A DNA stretch of 64,000 nucleotides from CAJINA01 sp964636125 (GCA_964636125.1 CAZWPX010000024.1:9869-73868); one strand, 5' to 3'. Positions 24,901-32,800 are shown, counted from the first letter of the stretch. The notes: generated from the letters alone by a model not told the origin. Numbers and translations: made by a program.

Positions 24901-26306
24901 GCTTTTGTCCCGGAACTGTCCAGAATTCCGTCTTTATAGAGATTCCAACTTTCAGTTGCATTGTCATAGTTAAAAACAATGTGGCTCCATTTACCGTTCA
25001 CAATAGGATTGGAAGTTGTAGCACTGCTGAACGGTGAGGCCTGAAAAGCAATCTTTTCGGAAGCCAGGGAGATCCACCAACTGCCATCTGCATTGCTGCT
25101 GGACTGATGTTTATTCAGGATCATCCGTGTGCTGTCGCCAGTATCCGGTTTAATCCAGAAACTAAGAGACAGTTTATCTGTTGGATCCAGACTGTCGTCA
25201 TCCTGAATTTCGATATAATCACCGGCCCCGTCAAAGCTGTAGGCACTGTTTGCAACCCCAGACCTATCAAGTGTTAACGTTGCACCGTTTACGGTCCCAT
25301 CATTCCCGTTTCCGCTCTCGTCGTTGGCATTGCCGCTGAAGGGGTAGTAGGCCACCAGACCATCATTCATCCAGTTTGGATCATCAATCCAGTCCGGGTG
25401 GATGTTGCTCGAATTGCTGTCGGTAATCTTCACCGCGCCACTGCCGTCGGAATTGGCCACCCAGATGTCCCGATTGTGGTAATCGGCCACAAAATCACCT
25501 GAAACAGGCGCACTGTACACAATCCTGGCACCATCCTGAGCCCAATCCGGCTCCAGCCCTTTCAATCCAACCAGCGCCAGTCCGCTGCCGTCTTCGTTTA
25601 TAGTAGCCATCTGGTAATTGCCGTTCTGGCTCTCAGTGATCATACTGAACAACACTTTGGTACCTTCAGGATGCCACTTCGGATCCCCGCACCAATCGGG
25701 CACAGTGGTTGTTTCCGGGTAGTCGTAGAGCTGGGTGTAGTTGCTGCCATCCACATCAACGGTAAACAGCCCGTGGCTGATGGCACCACAATTTTCTCCG
25801 CCGTAAACGATTTTCCCGGCCTGGACTGAATAATCCAGCCACAGGGTGGTTTCTGAAGGATTCAGGATTACTGAGCTGGCGACCGTGTGAATATTGATCT
25901 TGCCCAGGTATTCGCCGCAGCTGGTGGGGATAATGTAGGCCAGCGTTTCATCGTCTATCCAGGCTGCCGGGCCATGGGACATCAAGGTATGGGCGTTGGA
26001 GGTGACGGTCCAATTGTTCCCGGAGGATAATTCGACTACCTTCAACTGCCCCTGATTCTCAAGATAGTAGGCAATTTTGGTTCCGTCTGGAGACCAGCGG
26101 GGATAAATGGCGCCACTGGTCTGGGAAATCCCGGAAAACGACTCATCCGTGATTTGTTCGAGCCCGGTGCCGTCATCGTTCATAACCCAGATCTGGTAAG
26201 TCCCGCTCCGATTTGATGAAAAGGCAATTTTGTCAGCAGCCTGCGCCGTACAGACCGCTCCGATCAGCATCAATAGGACCAAGACAGCCACTTTGCTCTT
26301 TTTCAT
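9774..26306 (-). CDS. Giant secreted multidomain surface protein 1 (5,510 aa)
   Basis: Signal peptide 1-24 (VAVLVLLMLIGAVCTAQA). Approximate domain order: PD40/TolB-like propeller 25-310; three blocks of LamG lectin-like domain plus seven EAR/EPTP repeats (316-859, 933-1491, 1563-2151), separated by calcium-binding thrombospondin-3-like segments (DTDNDGLTDLQEY); LamG4 2224-2433; two further lectin-like domains 2436-2796; LamG5 2874-3083; a tandem DUF1566 pair 3136-3468; an Ig-like domain 3469-3566; LamG6 3569-3771; another lectin-like domain; FN3 and bacterial Ig-like domains, including an invasin-like one near 4356; C13 caspase-fold peptidase 5090-5348 (His5198, Cys5246); dockerin-like tail 5449-5510. 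AGGAAGG lies 10 nt before the ATG. It is probably a surface adhesin or glycan-binding protein; the ligand is unknown. Its 3' end is nearly identical in DNA to that of the neighbouring giant gene, showing paralogy. Confidence 0.93.
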   Translation of the reverse strand: MKKSKVAVLVLLMLIGAVCTAQAADKIAFSSNRSGTYQIWVMNDDGTGLEQITDESFSGISQTSGAIYPRWSPDGTKIAYYLENQGQLKVVELSSGNNWTVTSNAHTLMSHGPAAWIDDETLAYIIPTSCGEYLGKINIHTVASSVILNPSETTLWLDYSVQAGKIVYGGENCGAISHGLFTVDVDGSNYTQLYDYPETTTVPDWCGDPKWHPEGTKVLFSMITESQNGNYQMATINEDGSGLALVGLKGLEPDWAQDGARIVYSAPVSGDFVADYHNRDIWVANSDGSGAVKITDSNSSNIHPDWIDDPNWMNDGLVAYYPFSGNANDESGNGNDGTVNGATLTLDRSGVANSAYSFDGAGDYIEIQDDDSLDPTDKLSLSFWIKPDTGDSTRMILNKHQSSSNADGSWWISLASEKIAFQASPFSSATTSNPIVNGKWSHIVFNYDNATESWNLYKDGILDSSGTKAFDISNNDRNLYIGAEQSSPFSNFFDGAIDDIRIYNRILTEAEVQELYSQESGFFEEFQAIPTSAASDWESFEIDGTTYLAVANFSNGSGNYNVDSFVYRWNGTQFEQFQIIATNGARECESFNIGSDTYLVILNSKSNYSSLLKWNGSQFSEVQSLNIGSQFKYFEIGADSYFTTIDPVTLALEIHKWNGAEFGQHLSYPVTSGKPEIFTIGSDTYLALGTAYTSNTDDSLIYKWNGTGFDVFQNVPMEDCYDVESSIVDGVVHLVFIGRYNGSTWAQTAKILEWNGTDFSEIQQFPTYMAYDAESFRIDGKNYLALAYGREAGTDSRTTDSIIYKWNGSVYEVTQKIESHMAHDWHFFTMEGRSFLALANEATDASYQINSIVYEWKGIADDSDNDGMPDSWETTHFGNLTRDGTADTDNDGLTDLQEYQKGTNPNLADTDKDGLSDGFEDANGSDPIVAEGLVAYYPFSGNATDESGNGHNGVVSGATLTEDKKGISGSAYLFDGSDDQIEVTSLSSFIPSHFTVSAWAKTDNTSESYIVSKGSEIPFSMGTKGTGYYRVRGGDYGDGGHEAVGTTPVDAKWHHIVGIYDGSALMLYCDGVLEGSLSVTLTMANEILPMGIGYRAKDQSGFFEGSIDEVRVYDRALSSDEIQELYKQESGFFEEFQAIPTISGHDFEHFSINGEQFLAVANYRDDSLNSEVDSRIYKWNGLSFVEIQTIPTTGARDLESFQIDGKTYLAVANMESNSTNNVNSKIYKWNGSAFTEFQAIPTNGANGWEAFTLNGENYIAVANYHNGSTHIVDSKIYKWNGTQFVEFQSILTNSGRDWEYFEIDTDKYLAIANLYDGSTTGVNSIVYKWNGSNFELFQSIPTIGAIDWEYFSVAGEHYLAVANHQNDSTYDVDSKIYKWNGSSFEEFQTISTQGAWHWESFKISGVTYLSGSNYRSGLLSSADMNVNTKIYRWSGTQFKEIQTIPGMGVASSASFSINNQLYLAVAQSYDGDTSTRELNSKIYKWSGPIQETDSDSDTLPDWWESQFFGDLTYDGTVDTDIDGLTDFQEYQNNTNPNFSDTDQDGLSDGFEVGNGSDPTVGEGVVAYYPFSGDAVDASGNGNDGTVIGPTPVAGLNEDTNGAYSFDGTDDYIEVPDSASFQNMTNEIAYSFWVKKGTADISESYPIAKRLESEDQIQFDVKFSTTRGVNFHVSGVGAPAPGSAAWEPSQVDGPNIYATLNDGQWHHVVVQHKYGMGTNSSIYVDGVELDAEWGFFTPTYPAVINNADLLFGKQNHPTIPRFFNGLLDEVRIFSRSLLSAEVQELYKQESGFFEEFQALPTMGAHDWDSFVIDGIPYLVVANLYNDTAKEIFSKIYKWNGESFVERYTIPTSGAADWESFTINGVTYLAVANRYNNSSNPNIDSKIYKLVGDEIIEIQSIPTNEGSGWESFTIDGETYLAIANAYAGSGDYSINSKIFKWNGNQFTEEQSIPTHSAQDWESFSIDGVMYLAVANSYNGTTFNLDSVIYRWNGSTFAQLQSIPTFGAVDWENFEIEGETYLAVANNAEGSSINYNYNTHSKIYKWNGSAFVEVQSIPTQGAWDWQSFTVNGSAYLAVINSWDGSHYNLMSKVYRWNGSQFVEFQGLPTQSGRDWESFIIDNQLYIAAASYYDEDLATRNIDSKIYKWNGPIETIDSDADSILDWWEIQYFGDLTHDGTVDADKDGLTALQEYQNGTNPNLSDTDKDGLSDGFEVANGSDPVIAAGLVAYYPFNGNAADAAGNGHDGSGQGGVSYDAGLSGQAASFDGIDDEILVPDDVALRFGTESFSISLWFNTTLSSWAYLVDKDIETAGFYGINMNLDGIGAPEAGTVSFQVHDETNTALFAAESAALNDGIWHHVVGVRDSFNGKVKIYIDGNLADETADNPALNTDNNAPLSFGGWSGGNTHWFAGLIDEARVYNRVLLPNEVQELYNSQANYSLKLVQDSFEYEDSPTNHGWTLAQGSPVTSTDQSYLGDRSFYLQNTQDAVYDLEELPVDNVKRVVIYYYDAMLSGTNWDVNTRIYFDNGSKYINLGWYNGSNYVVDWTGQTRITTAVPRSQGWHQFEWRIENGFVDALIDGIEVASDTLSVETLTRIFLAPGTEPGLYAHFDDVAIYSTAYSVPYTPQDFCSGWDQCDGTESGNPPTCQSSEVKVGSGSLLVSRDNICWKEFSEPLKGLIEFSAWIKPNSGDNNFGLSIGTARGASSIALVKSDAMVWAAHYEGSYHVTGPYLPEWKKARFLIDTSTNKFSLWMDDTLVAKNVTTTLPISDGIKTIGLSSGRGAVAYDSHIDDIWIRTLDTTTCTDCDGDGMSDDWEIANFGDTSHNGTVDTDNDGLTDLQEYQNNINPNLSDTDKDGLSDGFEVTNSSDPTTAEGLVAYYPFNGTANDASGYGNDGVVTEALLSEDRFGNALSSYRFDGVNDEIIVPNSSSLGINDNITVSAWIRIDPQEPITQNCGIISKRSGESGFGLWTQNGGGNHDSLFGVGSNSFSGVVGSGNISAGQWIQVAGTYDNNVVKVYQNGILDGSMVHANQLVSNSIPLYIGHLLSGEAGSNTNYFFAGDIDDVRIYNRPLTAAEIQELYNQETPDKDNDGMQDAWEVTNGLDPTADDSLLDPDNDKFVNGREHQDQTDPQSAASHLILPPVTGRIPDTDQTTSYTDTSGEDSDYLINAPAYIKMDAQGNYLPDSANSWAMVYDEVTGLMWEVKTDDGSVHDKDNTYTWYDSNPETNGGYAGTAGDGTDTEDFINALNAGNYGGHTDWRLPTVNELTSIINYDAWDSAVNSKYFPNAVSPGHWTSTTGAKNSNSAWYVNFFSGWCAYPVKSSSYHVRAVRANHAHQSDNLINNGDGTITDITRGIMWEQTTSGPMNWESALSRHNGLSYAGYNDWRLPSIHELAALIDHKHPNPAIDSDLFPGTSASAIYWTSTSKSFLETPETDNNTASWVAYFDGGLLSGLEKSTTNYVRAVRGGQNLIQAHLFITSPLQASKWYVGGTLPITWDTRDIPGNVKISLSCDGGKTYTDIAVDTPNDGSYDWTIVGPTSVNCMLKVEPLSDSSKATIQGLFSIKPSYENSLVAYYPFNGNAQDESGNGHNGTANGATLATDRFGSTDSAYSFDGNEDSITIPYSTIDSLSDITFSGWVKTNDTYGAILSAANAALGNEYLLYTQNGMLKLLVKDISLSSNATTFNDGLWHHVTVARKGSDGTVKIFVDGQLDISGTLGQGDLVVEETGLWFGRDQDCLGGCFESDDDLNGAIDSVRIYNRVLSSTEVQELYQNESTQLVFKEDFNDNDISDWTERSLRAYDTQGNTPVVNNGVYVAGTGTERGGHHKQFAAEVSGSGFTLEYQARSRNDVSAVNYVGIHTDNTLVIHPLGNSYANGYTVFAASYHSKVVITKYDNNTITDLAECPYPNDENFHKVRVEHVSDGTWKIWVDDVEQNLSLNTADTAFNSYRFISTSLDQNQETPINAFDDIFVYGSVIASGNRAPNQPSSESPAETATDVTLDADFSWTGGDPDVGDTVTYNVYFGTDNPPASLVSDDQAGTTYDPGTLDYNTIYYWKIVATDNNGASTTGSVWSFTTVSYPVAQFTSQPGNLTNQTGINITIGGEGVTAYKYNLDGGGWSAEIDAATPITATGLAIGNHTVQVIAKNSSGVWQPEGSASTFNWTIDTALPVVSSFTVSDLTSGSQSLTNAAEVAVALSGSDAGGAITRWLITESGTQPSPAEMSAGTSSAPTGYTIQSAGDGSKALYAWGMDGAQNVSVAVQATIALDRVTVVTIDNGDVCTRQDGLALTGTMEGGAVVIVDAGSATVGTVSYPTSTSWSATVSMGTQDSYTVTASSTDAAENQNSDTITLRYSVPAVATLDAGSEGLLADGVGIRQVTVTVKDGANQNVCDETSFEVTTDLGSISPSTYTTVNGQFTCSLVASMDIGSATLTVKDGETELGNATVEMIAGAPTSLVFVKSDGSALPSPFTIDTGVTSAYIQLQLQDSFGHPVNVTGDTTFLLSSTEINAVEFTPFGGAPVVGETGLTIADGTSGNLFKIKVSQSGDLNISAIDFPSKGWADASHPVSVGGGTPIGPVAVLTGAPTGTVPTRSATITVGGADVVTYQYKVDSGDWSSDFNTGMTINLVGLADGTHTLYVIGKNQEGTSQAIESATTATWNVDAPVTVPEDPTGLFIKETLADRIKLGWNLNANGLDAYHVYRSQMEDGYYYKVSDEAISFFNAQVEEGKIFFIDRNVKKEVTYYYKVAAFSDGTRSSGFSNMESAELPDLSNYELKIEAAGEIVNAGSITKYIITIVPKEGFQGTVNLTCSGLPTNTSHEFNLGGVRKQSLFNLELPAAMKLEVSANPSAAAGEYTFRVFSQNEWAGGSSDLLTHELRLTIAPKDAKGIHVETDKPEMYTGEAVRLYGRILPQWTPPTNVDLTITNQDGGAWSTTTVQSGAGGTFESLEILQTLSPGQYQLTATWIDGDSNPYTSLPRNLIVYKGQISLTCEHAPDETQDLPAANQFYEIFGHTAPKVPWVPVTLRRISPDDDVSANDPDSVMHDFNIGTLAEGEWSRVENFFDRNGIWKFKAYWDGNADYIGGESDLLYVPVGVDFGRAIILGGGKSDENNTAWNVTKTLVTNAYRSFSRKGFTEEMIHLMLNTNSVDLVAPFGDNDGDKVDVLQPTVENFLNALKGVGTAFDNDLNDHTPLYVYMQGHGLNDGSFVIYDDGTQENYEKVTAAEIDAALNTLQTRTGCKVVIIIEACFAGKFIQQLSAPDRVILTSAGDEWYSPDQSGYQAFSRYLFSSFCGDSNNLLKAFTKAKNSTWANLNGNPTALMDDNSNGLLAASLILNPTFGVRPRVSSITLPNEPDEETNANIQVAIQRGDMPTSRVWAQVIPPDAQASDGQLTTAYPEVELTDLGNDQWGGTLTNLNRTGLYRVIVMAEDTALEVSDPVEAYLQAAGTYIPGDVNGDESVDLADAILAMKVAGGFDTSGETISMGADVNGDGKISMAECVYVLQKVAGMRGE
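10265..11040 (-). other. Domain: C13/caspase-fold peptidase of giant protein 1
   Basis: Residues about 5090-5348. A core strand (RAIILGGG) is followed by YVYMQGHGLNDG with His5198 and by IIIEACFAGKF with Cys5246. This His-Gly plus Glu-Ala-Cys arrangement is that of clan CD peptidases (legumain C13, caspases). Both catalytic residues are present, so activity is plausible. Confidence 0.8.
15905..16900 (-). other. Domain: tandem DUF1566 pair of giant protein 1
   Basis: Residues about 3136-3468. Two C-type-lectin-like DUF1566 units in series, each with TGLMWE or RGIMWE, DWRLPT/DWRLPS, a YWTST or HWTST element and a closing YxVRAVR. The Ig-like domain that follows (STLPITWD-type, DGGKTYTDI) also follows every DUF1566 pair in giant protein 2. 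Confidence 0.8.
19855..20931 (-). repeat. EAR/EPTP propeller C of giant protein 1 (seven repeats)
   Basis: Residues about 1792-2151. Seven repeats in the same LamG-linker-EAR arrangement. The second blade ends YKLVGDEI instead of YKWNG, but the strand pattern is kept. Confidence 0.87.
21835..22911 (-). repeat. EAR/EPTP propeller B of giant protein 1 (seven repeats)
   Basis: Residues about 1132-1491. Seven well-conserved repeats, preceded directly by a LamG domain and the linker QESGFF, and followed by a thrombospondin-3-like calcium-binding segment. Confidence 0.87.
23731..24740 (-). repeat. EAR/EPTP propeller A of giant protein 1 (seven repeats)
   Basis: Seven consecutive repeats of about 45-52 residues (residues about 523-859), each ending in YKWNG-like residues. 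Pattern: FQxIPTxGAxDWESF, then GxxYLAVAN, then DSxIYKWNG. Blades 2 to 5 are the most diverged. Seven EAR repeats are the number that closes a propeller in LGI and TSPEAR proteins. Confidence 0.82.
25380..26234 (-). other. Domain: PD40/TolB-like propeller of giant protein 1
   Basis: Residues about 25-310, at the mature N-terminus. Several strands match the WD40-like PD40 pattern IAFSSNRSGxxxIWVMNxDG and PRWSPDGTKIAYY. A second copy of this domain type occurs inside giant protein 2 (50645-51465). Confidence 0.8.
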
Positions 26307-26698
26307 CTGTGTGTACCCTTCCTACCTTGAATTTGGTAATCTTAACTCCGTATAAAACCTAAACGTCAGACATCGAACGCTGAACACTCTAAAAAAGCCT
26401 GAACTTCGAACATCGAACGTTGAGCGTCGAACATCGAATGATGCGTCGCTACGCTCAATTGTTAGGAGGTTAGGGGTTTAGGCGGTAGGCCATTATCAAA
26501 ACCCCTAAAAACCTGAACTCTGAACAGCATGAAACCCCTGAACGCTCAACATCGAACGTTGAACTTCCAACATCGAATAATGTAGTCGCTTTGCTCCGCC
26601 TTTTCAGATAACCAATAACAAATAACTGGTTTATGGTTTAGCCCTTCGTTTTTAATTCAAATTTCGACGTTGGACGTTCGATGTTCGAAGTTCAGCCC
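26307..26698. repeat. Composite heptamer-repeat region between the two giant genes
   Basis: No gene is visible. AGGAAGG at 26317-26323 is the ribosome-binding site of giant gene 1. A partial CGAAC-type array lies near 26361; 42-bp arrays are at 26399-26440 and 26538-26579; GTCGCTACGCTC at 26445-26456 and GTCGCTTTGCTCC at 26585-26597; GTTAGGA, GGTTAGG, GGTTTAG, GCGGTAG heptamers at 26461-26495; three ATAACNA heptamers at 26608-26628; an opposite-orientation 42-bp array at 26654-26695, ending 3 nt from the TAA of giant gene 2 (26699-26701). Confidence 0.87.
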
Positions 26699-26887
26699 TT
26701 ACTCGCCCCTCATTCCCGCCATCTTCTGCAATACATAGACACACTCGACCATGGAAATCTTACCGTCGCCGTTCACATCGGCACTCATCTGGATTGTATC
26801 TCCACTGGTATCCACACCACCGGATAGCTTCATGGCCAGGATGGCATCGGCCAAATCTACCGCATCATCTCCGTTTATGTTCCCAGG
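26699..26887 (-). other. Domain: dockerin-like C-terminal tail of giant protein 2
   Basis: The last 62 residues. Loops NINGDDAVDLAD and DVNGDGKISMVE; the end VYVLQKMAGMRGE differs from giant protein 1 at one position. The first loop has Asn in place of Asp at position 1. Confidence 0.85.
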
Positions 26888-29800
26888 CAGTTTCGGTGTT
26901 AATCCAAAGTTATTTATGATTCGTCCACCTGAAGCGGTAAAATCTACATTCAAAAGTTCCCGGTTTTCATATCCGTCTGCCCGAATGGTAATCGTATAGA
27001 CACCGGTGGGGATTTCAGCCAAATAATAGCCGCCCAGAACTGTTGGCAGGTTGATGCTGGTGTTGAGAGCACCAGAATCCAGTTCAATGAGCGCATCGGT
27101 AATCGATTGCGTGGTAACCGTATTGTACACATGCCCGGTAACGAAGCATGGACGCTGTGGAGAGTTTTTATTATCCGTTTTAAATGACCGAATGCTTGTC
27201 TCCACGCTGGCGCCATAGGCATCGATCGCCCGCACTTTCCAGTAGTAAGTCGTATAGTCTTCTATTCCGATTTCGGGTCCTATGGTGCAGGTACTGTACG
27301 GCAGCCCCTCAATCAAAATTGCGCCTTCAAAGCTGCCTGGGTCCTTTGATAAAAGTACCGTATAGGTTACAACATCACCCTCCGGGTCCACAGCATCACT
27401 CCAACTGAGCACTGCATCTGTAAATACTTCCGCAGCTTCATCCGGTTTGTCCAATCCGAACCCGGCATTCGAAGGGGGTTGGTTGCTGGCTTTGGCCTTG
27501 TAAACCCTGCTCATCTTCACCGGTGAGGTCTCACCCGATTCGTTGTTCTTGGCAAAATAGAAGACCTGATAGGTTCCCGGTACATCAAAGAAGCCAGAGG
27601 GGTGCGCATCATCTACCCCCAGTATTTTCCATTCATAGCGGCCTTCTGAAATATTATAATCCGCTGCGGTCAATTCCGCCTTAAACGTCTCAACCTCAAG
27701 CTGAAGCCCTTTGCCCGGCTCTGCTGGTTCGTAATCCGGCTTTTTGACTTCCACCCAGATAGAATCAATCGGATTGTCGGGATCATCCGGTGGAATTGTC
27801 TCAGCCCAGGCCAGGGGGACCTTGCTTTCATAGGTTGGTAGGAACTGGTCCGCAGTGACCCGCTCTATGGATATCCCCGGATCATTGTAACTATCCGGTG
27901 GGGTGGTACCGATGAAGACCGTATCGCTGACAGCACCATCTTGCCGGCTGTCTTCCAAGTCATTACTGCCCTCCCCATCGCCATTGTCATCCAACAGGGG
28001 GTGCTGTGCAGATTGGTCGAAAAAAGGCGCATTGGTCTTCTCTTGCCCGCCTTTGTGGGTCAGAGATTTGGTCTGTTTGGTAGCCTTCATAAAAGCTGCT
28101 TTGATGGCTTTACCGGTACGAATACCCTTGAAAAATTCGGAGACGAAAAATTCGCCATCCCGCACCGAGGCGCCATCATCATCGACATCACGGTGGCCCC
28201 TGTGTGAGTATTCGTTTTTCGCGGTACTTGCAATTATTATGCGGTTATTCCCCTGCAGTTCCTCGACAAATGCACCGGACCGGCAGAACCCGAGTACAAC
28301 GACGATACGACGATCGGTAACCCCTGCAGCTACCAGCTTGGTCTGCAGGGTATCCAGCCAGGCCCCAAGGTCCGTAGAGGTTATCGGTGCCGAGGGATGG
28401 ATATAAAATTCTCCAATCTCATCATTGCCGGCAGAGGTCCAGCCGTGGTCCACCATGACAATATATAAATCACCGGGTGCATTTATGATCGCATTCGGGG
28501 CCCATTCTGTGATGGCCCACTGAATTCTGGCTTTGGTCGGCGTCTCATCCACAACAACCTTTGACTGCCCGGGCGTGTAATTGAAATACATGATATCATC
28601 ATCATCCAACCCTCGCTTCGTCAGCGTTTTATAAACAAAATTGGTTGTCAGGTTGTGGTCCCCCAGCCCTTCTTCATTTTCCAGTTTTCCCTGTACAACC
28701 ACGGCGTAACCGGCAGTGGCCAGTGCATTTACGTTGATGGCCGGCACCTCGCTGGCGTTGTAGTCAGGTGTCTCTGCAAACTCCGCCTGCACAGTCCAGC
28801 GCCCCACGTCTGTAAATGTAAAAGAATCAATAAGGAAGTGGCCATTGTTATCAGTCTGAACCGTGACTATTGATTCATTCGCAGCGGGGGGTGGAGAGAT
28901 GAAACGGAACTTGATATCCTGACCGGACAGATCGGCGTTGAGGCAATCCCGCAACAGTTTAAGACGCCCGCGTATCTCCGGCATGGTGCCGGCATCAAGG
29001 CTCTGACCTTCTGCAAGTTCAAGGGTCAAAACAGTATCCGCCTTGTCTATGGTCAGGGTTTGCGGCAGGCTTTCTGAATTCGAATACTGGCCATCGACGC
29101 CGGTCCAGCTGGCCTTAACCGTCCACTCTCCCGCCCTGACAAGACCGTCGGCACATGCAATATTACGGGTGAAATAGCCACTGCTGTTTATCAAAGGATC
29201 CAACACGATTTCAGCGCCACCTCCGGGTGGCTGGAGTGAAAAATAAGCATGATGGCCCAGCCCGATCGCCACGTTCAGGCCGGTTGATTTATCGATTATC
29301 TGGCCTGAGATTGTCACCGAATCGCCCACTTTGAAAGGCCCCGGGGAAACCTGGAGTGAGATCTCTGACGGTAAGATCCCATAAATAAAGGTTATCGACT
29401 TAGACGCAGCATTTCCGGCATGGTCCGTCGCTTTGGCAACCAGTGTGTATTCCTCACCGGATGCCCAGGGAATGCTGCTGGTGTCCAGAGTCCACAAACC
29501 GCTGGTTGGATTAAATGTCACCGGTATGGCAGTCGTATCATCCTGGGACAACCCTCCAGTACTGGTCCGGAACCATCTTTGCCCGCCATCCTCGTGGCTG
29601 ATCTGCACGGTCACTGTCGCAATACCCCCTTCTATCTGGTCGTTGGCCAGACCTTGAATGCTGTTCAGCGGTCCGGGTACCGCAACAACATCACCTGGGA
29701 CCGTAATACTGACAGTTGGTGCCAGGATATCGATGGTGTATTGTGCGGATTTCACAGTTTCCGAATGACCGGCATGATCGGTTGATTTGAATTTTAGCGT

Positions 29801-32800
29801 GGTTGTATTGGTAACGGAAATAGGTGCACTATATGCCTCAGTTGGATCGCTGCCATCGATTGAATAGTATGTATTTGCACAACCTGAGCCGCCGTTGTCG
29901 TCACAGGTCAACTCAACCTGGACCGGTGGTTGGAAAATTCCGGTCCCTGGTGAAGCGGAGGTGACCGGCGGGGTTGTGTCGGGGGTTTCAACGGTAACCG
30001 GTAAAATAGCATCGGTAATTTGTATAGCAATTGGAGGATCAGTGGATTCATAGGCAGTAATATTCACCACCCCTTCCTCTGCATCCCGGTATTGAAACTC
30101 GATATATGTCCTGTCTGACGGAAGCGTAATCCTGGCCTCACCATAGGCCCAATTTCCCTCGGTACAGGTATCAGCCGTACAGAACTGACCGGTTACACTT
30201 GAAGATTTTACCTTGATGCGAATATCTCCTAAGCCAGCAGATGAGGGGGTAACCGGGTGATTAAAAATATCCTGCAACTGAACTACAAGAAAGCCTGATG
30301 GGAGATTCGGTCTTATATTATGATCCACCCTATCAAATACCAACTTAGCCGGCAGTCCTGGTTTCATATAAAGGCTGCCGGTGCCAATAGTGCTTTGGCC
30401 AGACTTAGCCGTGATCGATGCCGTGCCGACAGATGATGAAGCTTTCAGATCAAAAGTGAATTGTCCGTTTGTGTCTGTTGTGGTTACGTTGGCAATGGTC
30501 CCAAGACTCGTTGTCACCGCAAAAACAGAGCCGGGACAAACATTCTGGTCGTCACCGTCTTTCACCGTAACCGTCACCTGTCGAACGCTGATTCCATCGG
30601 CCAGCAAAGGCTCACTGCCAGTGTCTATGGTAGCAACCGCAGGGATGGAGCGGCGGAGGCTGATTGAATCGTCAGCATGGTTTCCGGCCACGTCAATGGC
30701 GGTGGCCGTAACAGTATAAATACCAGTAGACATACCCGACACGCTGACTGACCAGGTAGGACCATTTTGGGCCACTGTCCCGACTGTGGCAGATTGCGCG
30801 TCTACCGTCACTGCTGCGCCAGCTTCCATGGTACCAGAGACCAAGACTGTATCCAGGCTGGTACAGAGATCACCACCTGCAATGGCAATTGACGGGGGGG
30901 TGCTTTTCAGGGTGATTGTGGCTTGGCCCGCTACGCTGATGTTCTGGGCCAGATCCATGGCCCAGGCATACACGGTCTTGTCGCCATCTTCAGGAGATAG
31001 GATGGTGTAGCTGACCGGTGCTATGGCCGACCCGGACTCCATCGCCTCTATAGACGGGATATTTGCAGTTTCGGTGATCAACCAATGAGCAATCGCGCCC
31101 TGGTTGTCCGTGCCGCTTAAGGTGACATCAATAAGACGCTCGTTGGTGACCGCCGCGTCTGACGAATCGGCATCTTTGGCTGTAAAAACATCGATTGTCG
31201 GCAGTTGGGTATCTATAAGAACCACAAGCGGCGTGGCATTGCCCACATTTCCGGCAATATCTGTGGCGCGCGCCGCGATGGTATAAGCCCCGATAGTGTC
31301 CAGCGTAAAAGGCTCGGTGTAGGGTTGCCATTCACCGCTGTTAATCCGGTATTCCATGCTGCCGCTGTCGGTAGACACGGTAAAGGTGTAGGTGCCGTTG
31401 TATGCGGGACGATCCGGTGATCTGCCAAGCGATACGACCGGCGGGGTGTTGTCTATTTCGGATGAAACGGTGGCAACAACACTCGGGTTGCCGGCGGCAT
31501 CCATGGCCTGCACGTGGAGGTAATAGGTGCCTGTACCCGCGCTGACGGTGGCTGTCGTCGTGTCTGTGTATTCACCAGTCGGTTCCCACTGCTGATTCTG
31601 GTCAACGACGAACCGGAAAGAAGCCGCTTTGTCGGCGCCCCATGTCCAGGTTTTGGTTTTTTTCGGGTCCGGATCATCGGCCAACCCGGTGACAATCGGT
31701 AACGCGGTATCAAGAAGAATACTGCCGATTACTGCCGTGGTCTCGTTTTCCGCCGCATCTTGAGAAGTCAAGCTGATGGGATTGGCCCCCTCTGTCAGCG
31801 GCAGGTTGTAAGACCAGGTTGTCAGTTCATCGACAGCCGCGATCTCAGCCCCGTTGAGCCAGATGGAGCTTCCGGCTTCCTTGGTTCCGGACAGGGTCTG
31901 GGGGCTGGTGTTGGTTGGTGTCTGGTAAGCGTCCAATGTCGGTAAGGCCGGCGGTGTTTTGTCAATGGTAAAAACTACCTGGGAAGCATGTCCGGTATTA
32001 TCTGCTGTATCCGTGGCCCGGGCATCAATAGTATGCGGGCCTTCTTCGCTGACGACAAAAGAACCGCCGTAAACAATCCACTCACCGCCGTCCAGCTGGT
32101 ATTCAACTGTGGTACCGGCATCGGCTGTGATCGAGATCGAGTAGTCACCCTTATACAATGCCTTGTCCGGGCTGCGCTCGATGGTCACCCCAGGTATCGT
32201 ATTGTCCAGCAAGGCACTGACCGTTTTCACGTCGCTTGTGTTGCCGGCCGCATCCCGTCCTTGAACATGCAGGTACCAGGTACCGTTTTCATTTTCAGGT
32301 GTTTTCGTTGTCGTCACGGCAGAAAAATTTTCTCCCGGTGACGGCCAGGTCGGATTCTGGTCCACAAGGAACTGGAAAAGAACAGCGTGCTGGTCTTCGG
32401 CACTCCACTCCCAGGTTTTCTGCTTGACGGGAGTGGGGTCATCCTCAATCCCAAGGATGACCGGTTTCGTTTTATCCACATAGACCACGGCACTGCCGGA
32501 TACCGACCAGTTGCCGGCTTCGTCCCGCTCCTGAACGTAAAGGGTGTGAATCCCTTCTGCAAGGTCCGTAGTCGGTGTATGAGCTGAGGCATCCGTGGAA
32601 ACGGCCCCACTGTCCAGTTGGGAATCGTCCAGTTTGCAACGGTACGAGCCATTACCCAGCCCGCCGCTGTCCCAGCTCCAGGTGGGGGTTGTGTCATTGG
32701 TGGGAGAAGAAGCATTGACGACCGGCGCGGATGGCGGCGTAATGTCTACATTGATAACAAACTGACCGGCCGCCGACCAGTTGCCGGCGGCGTCCTTTTC

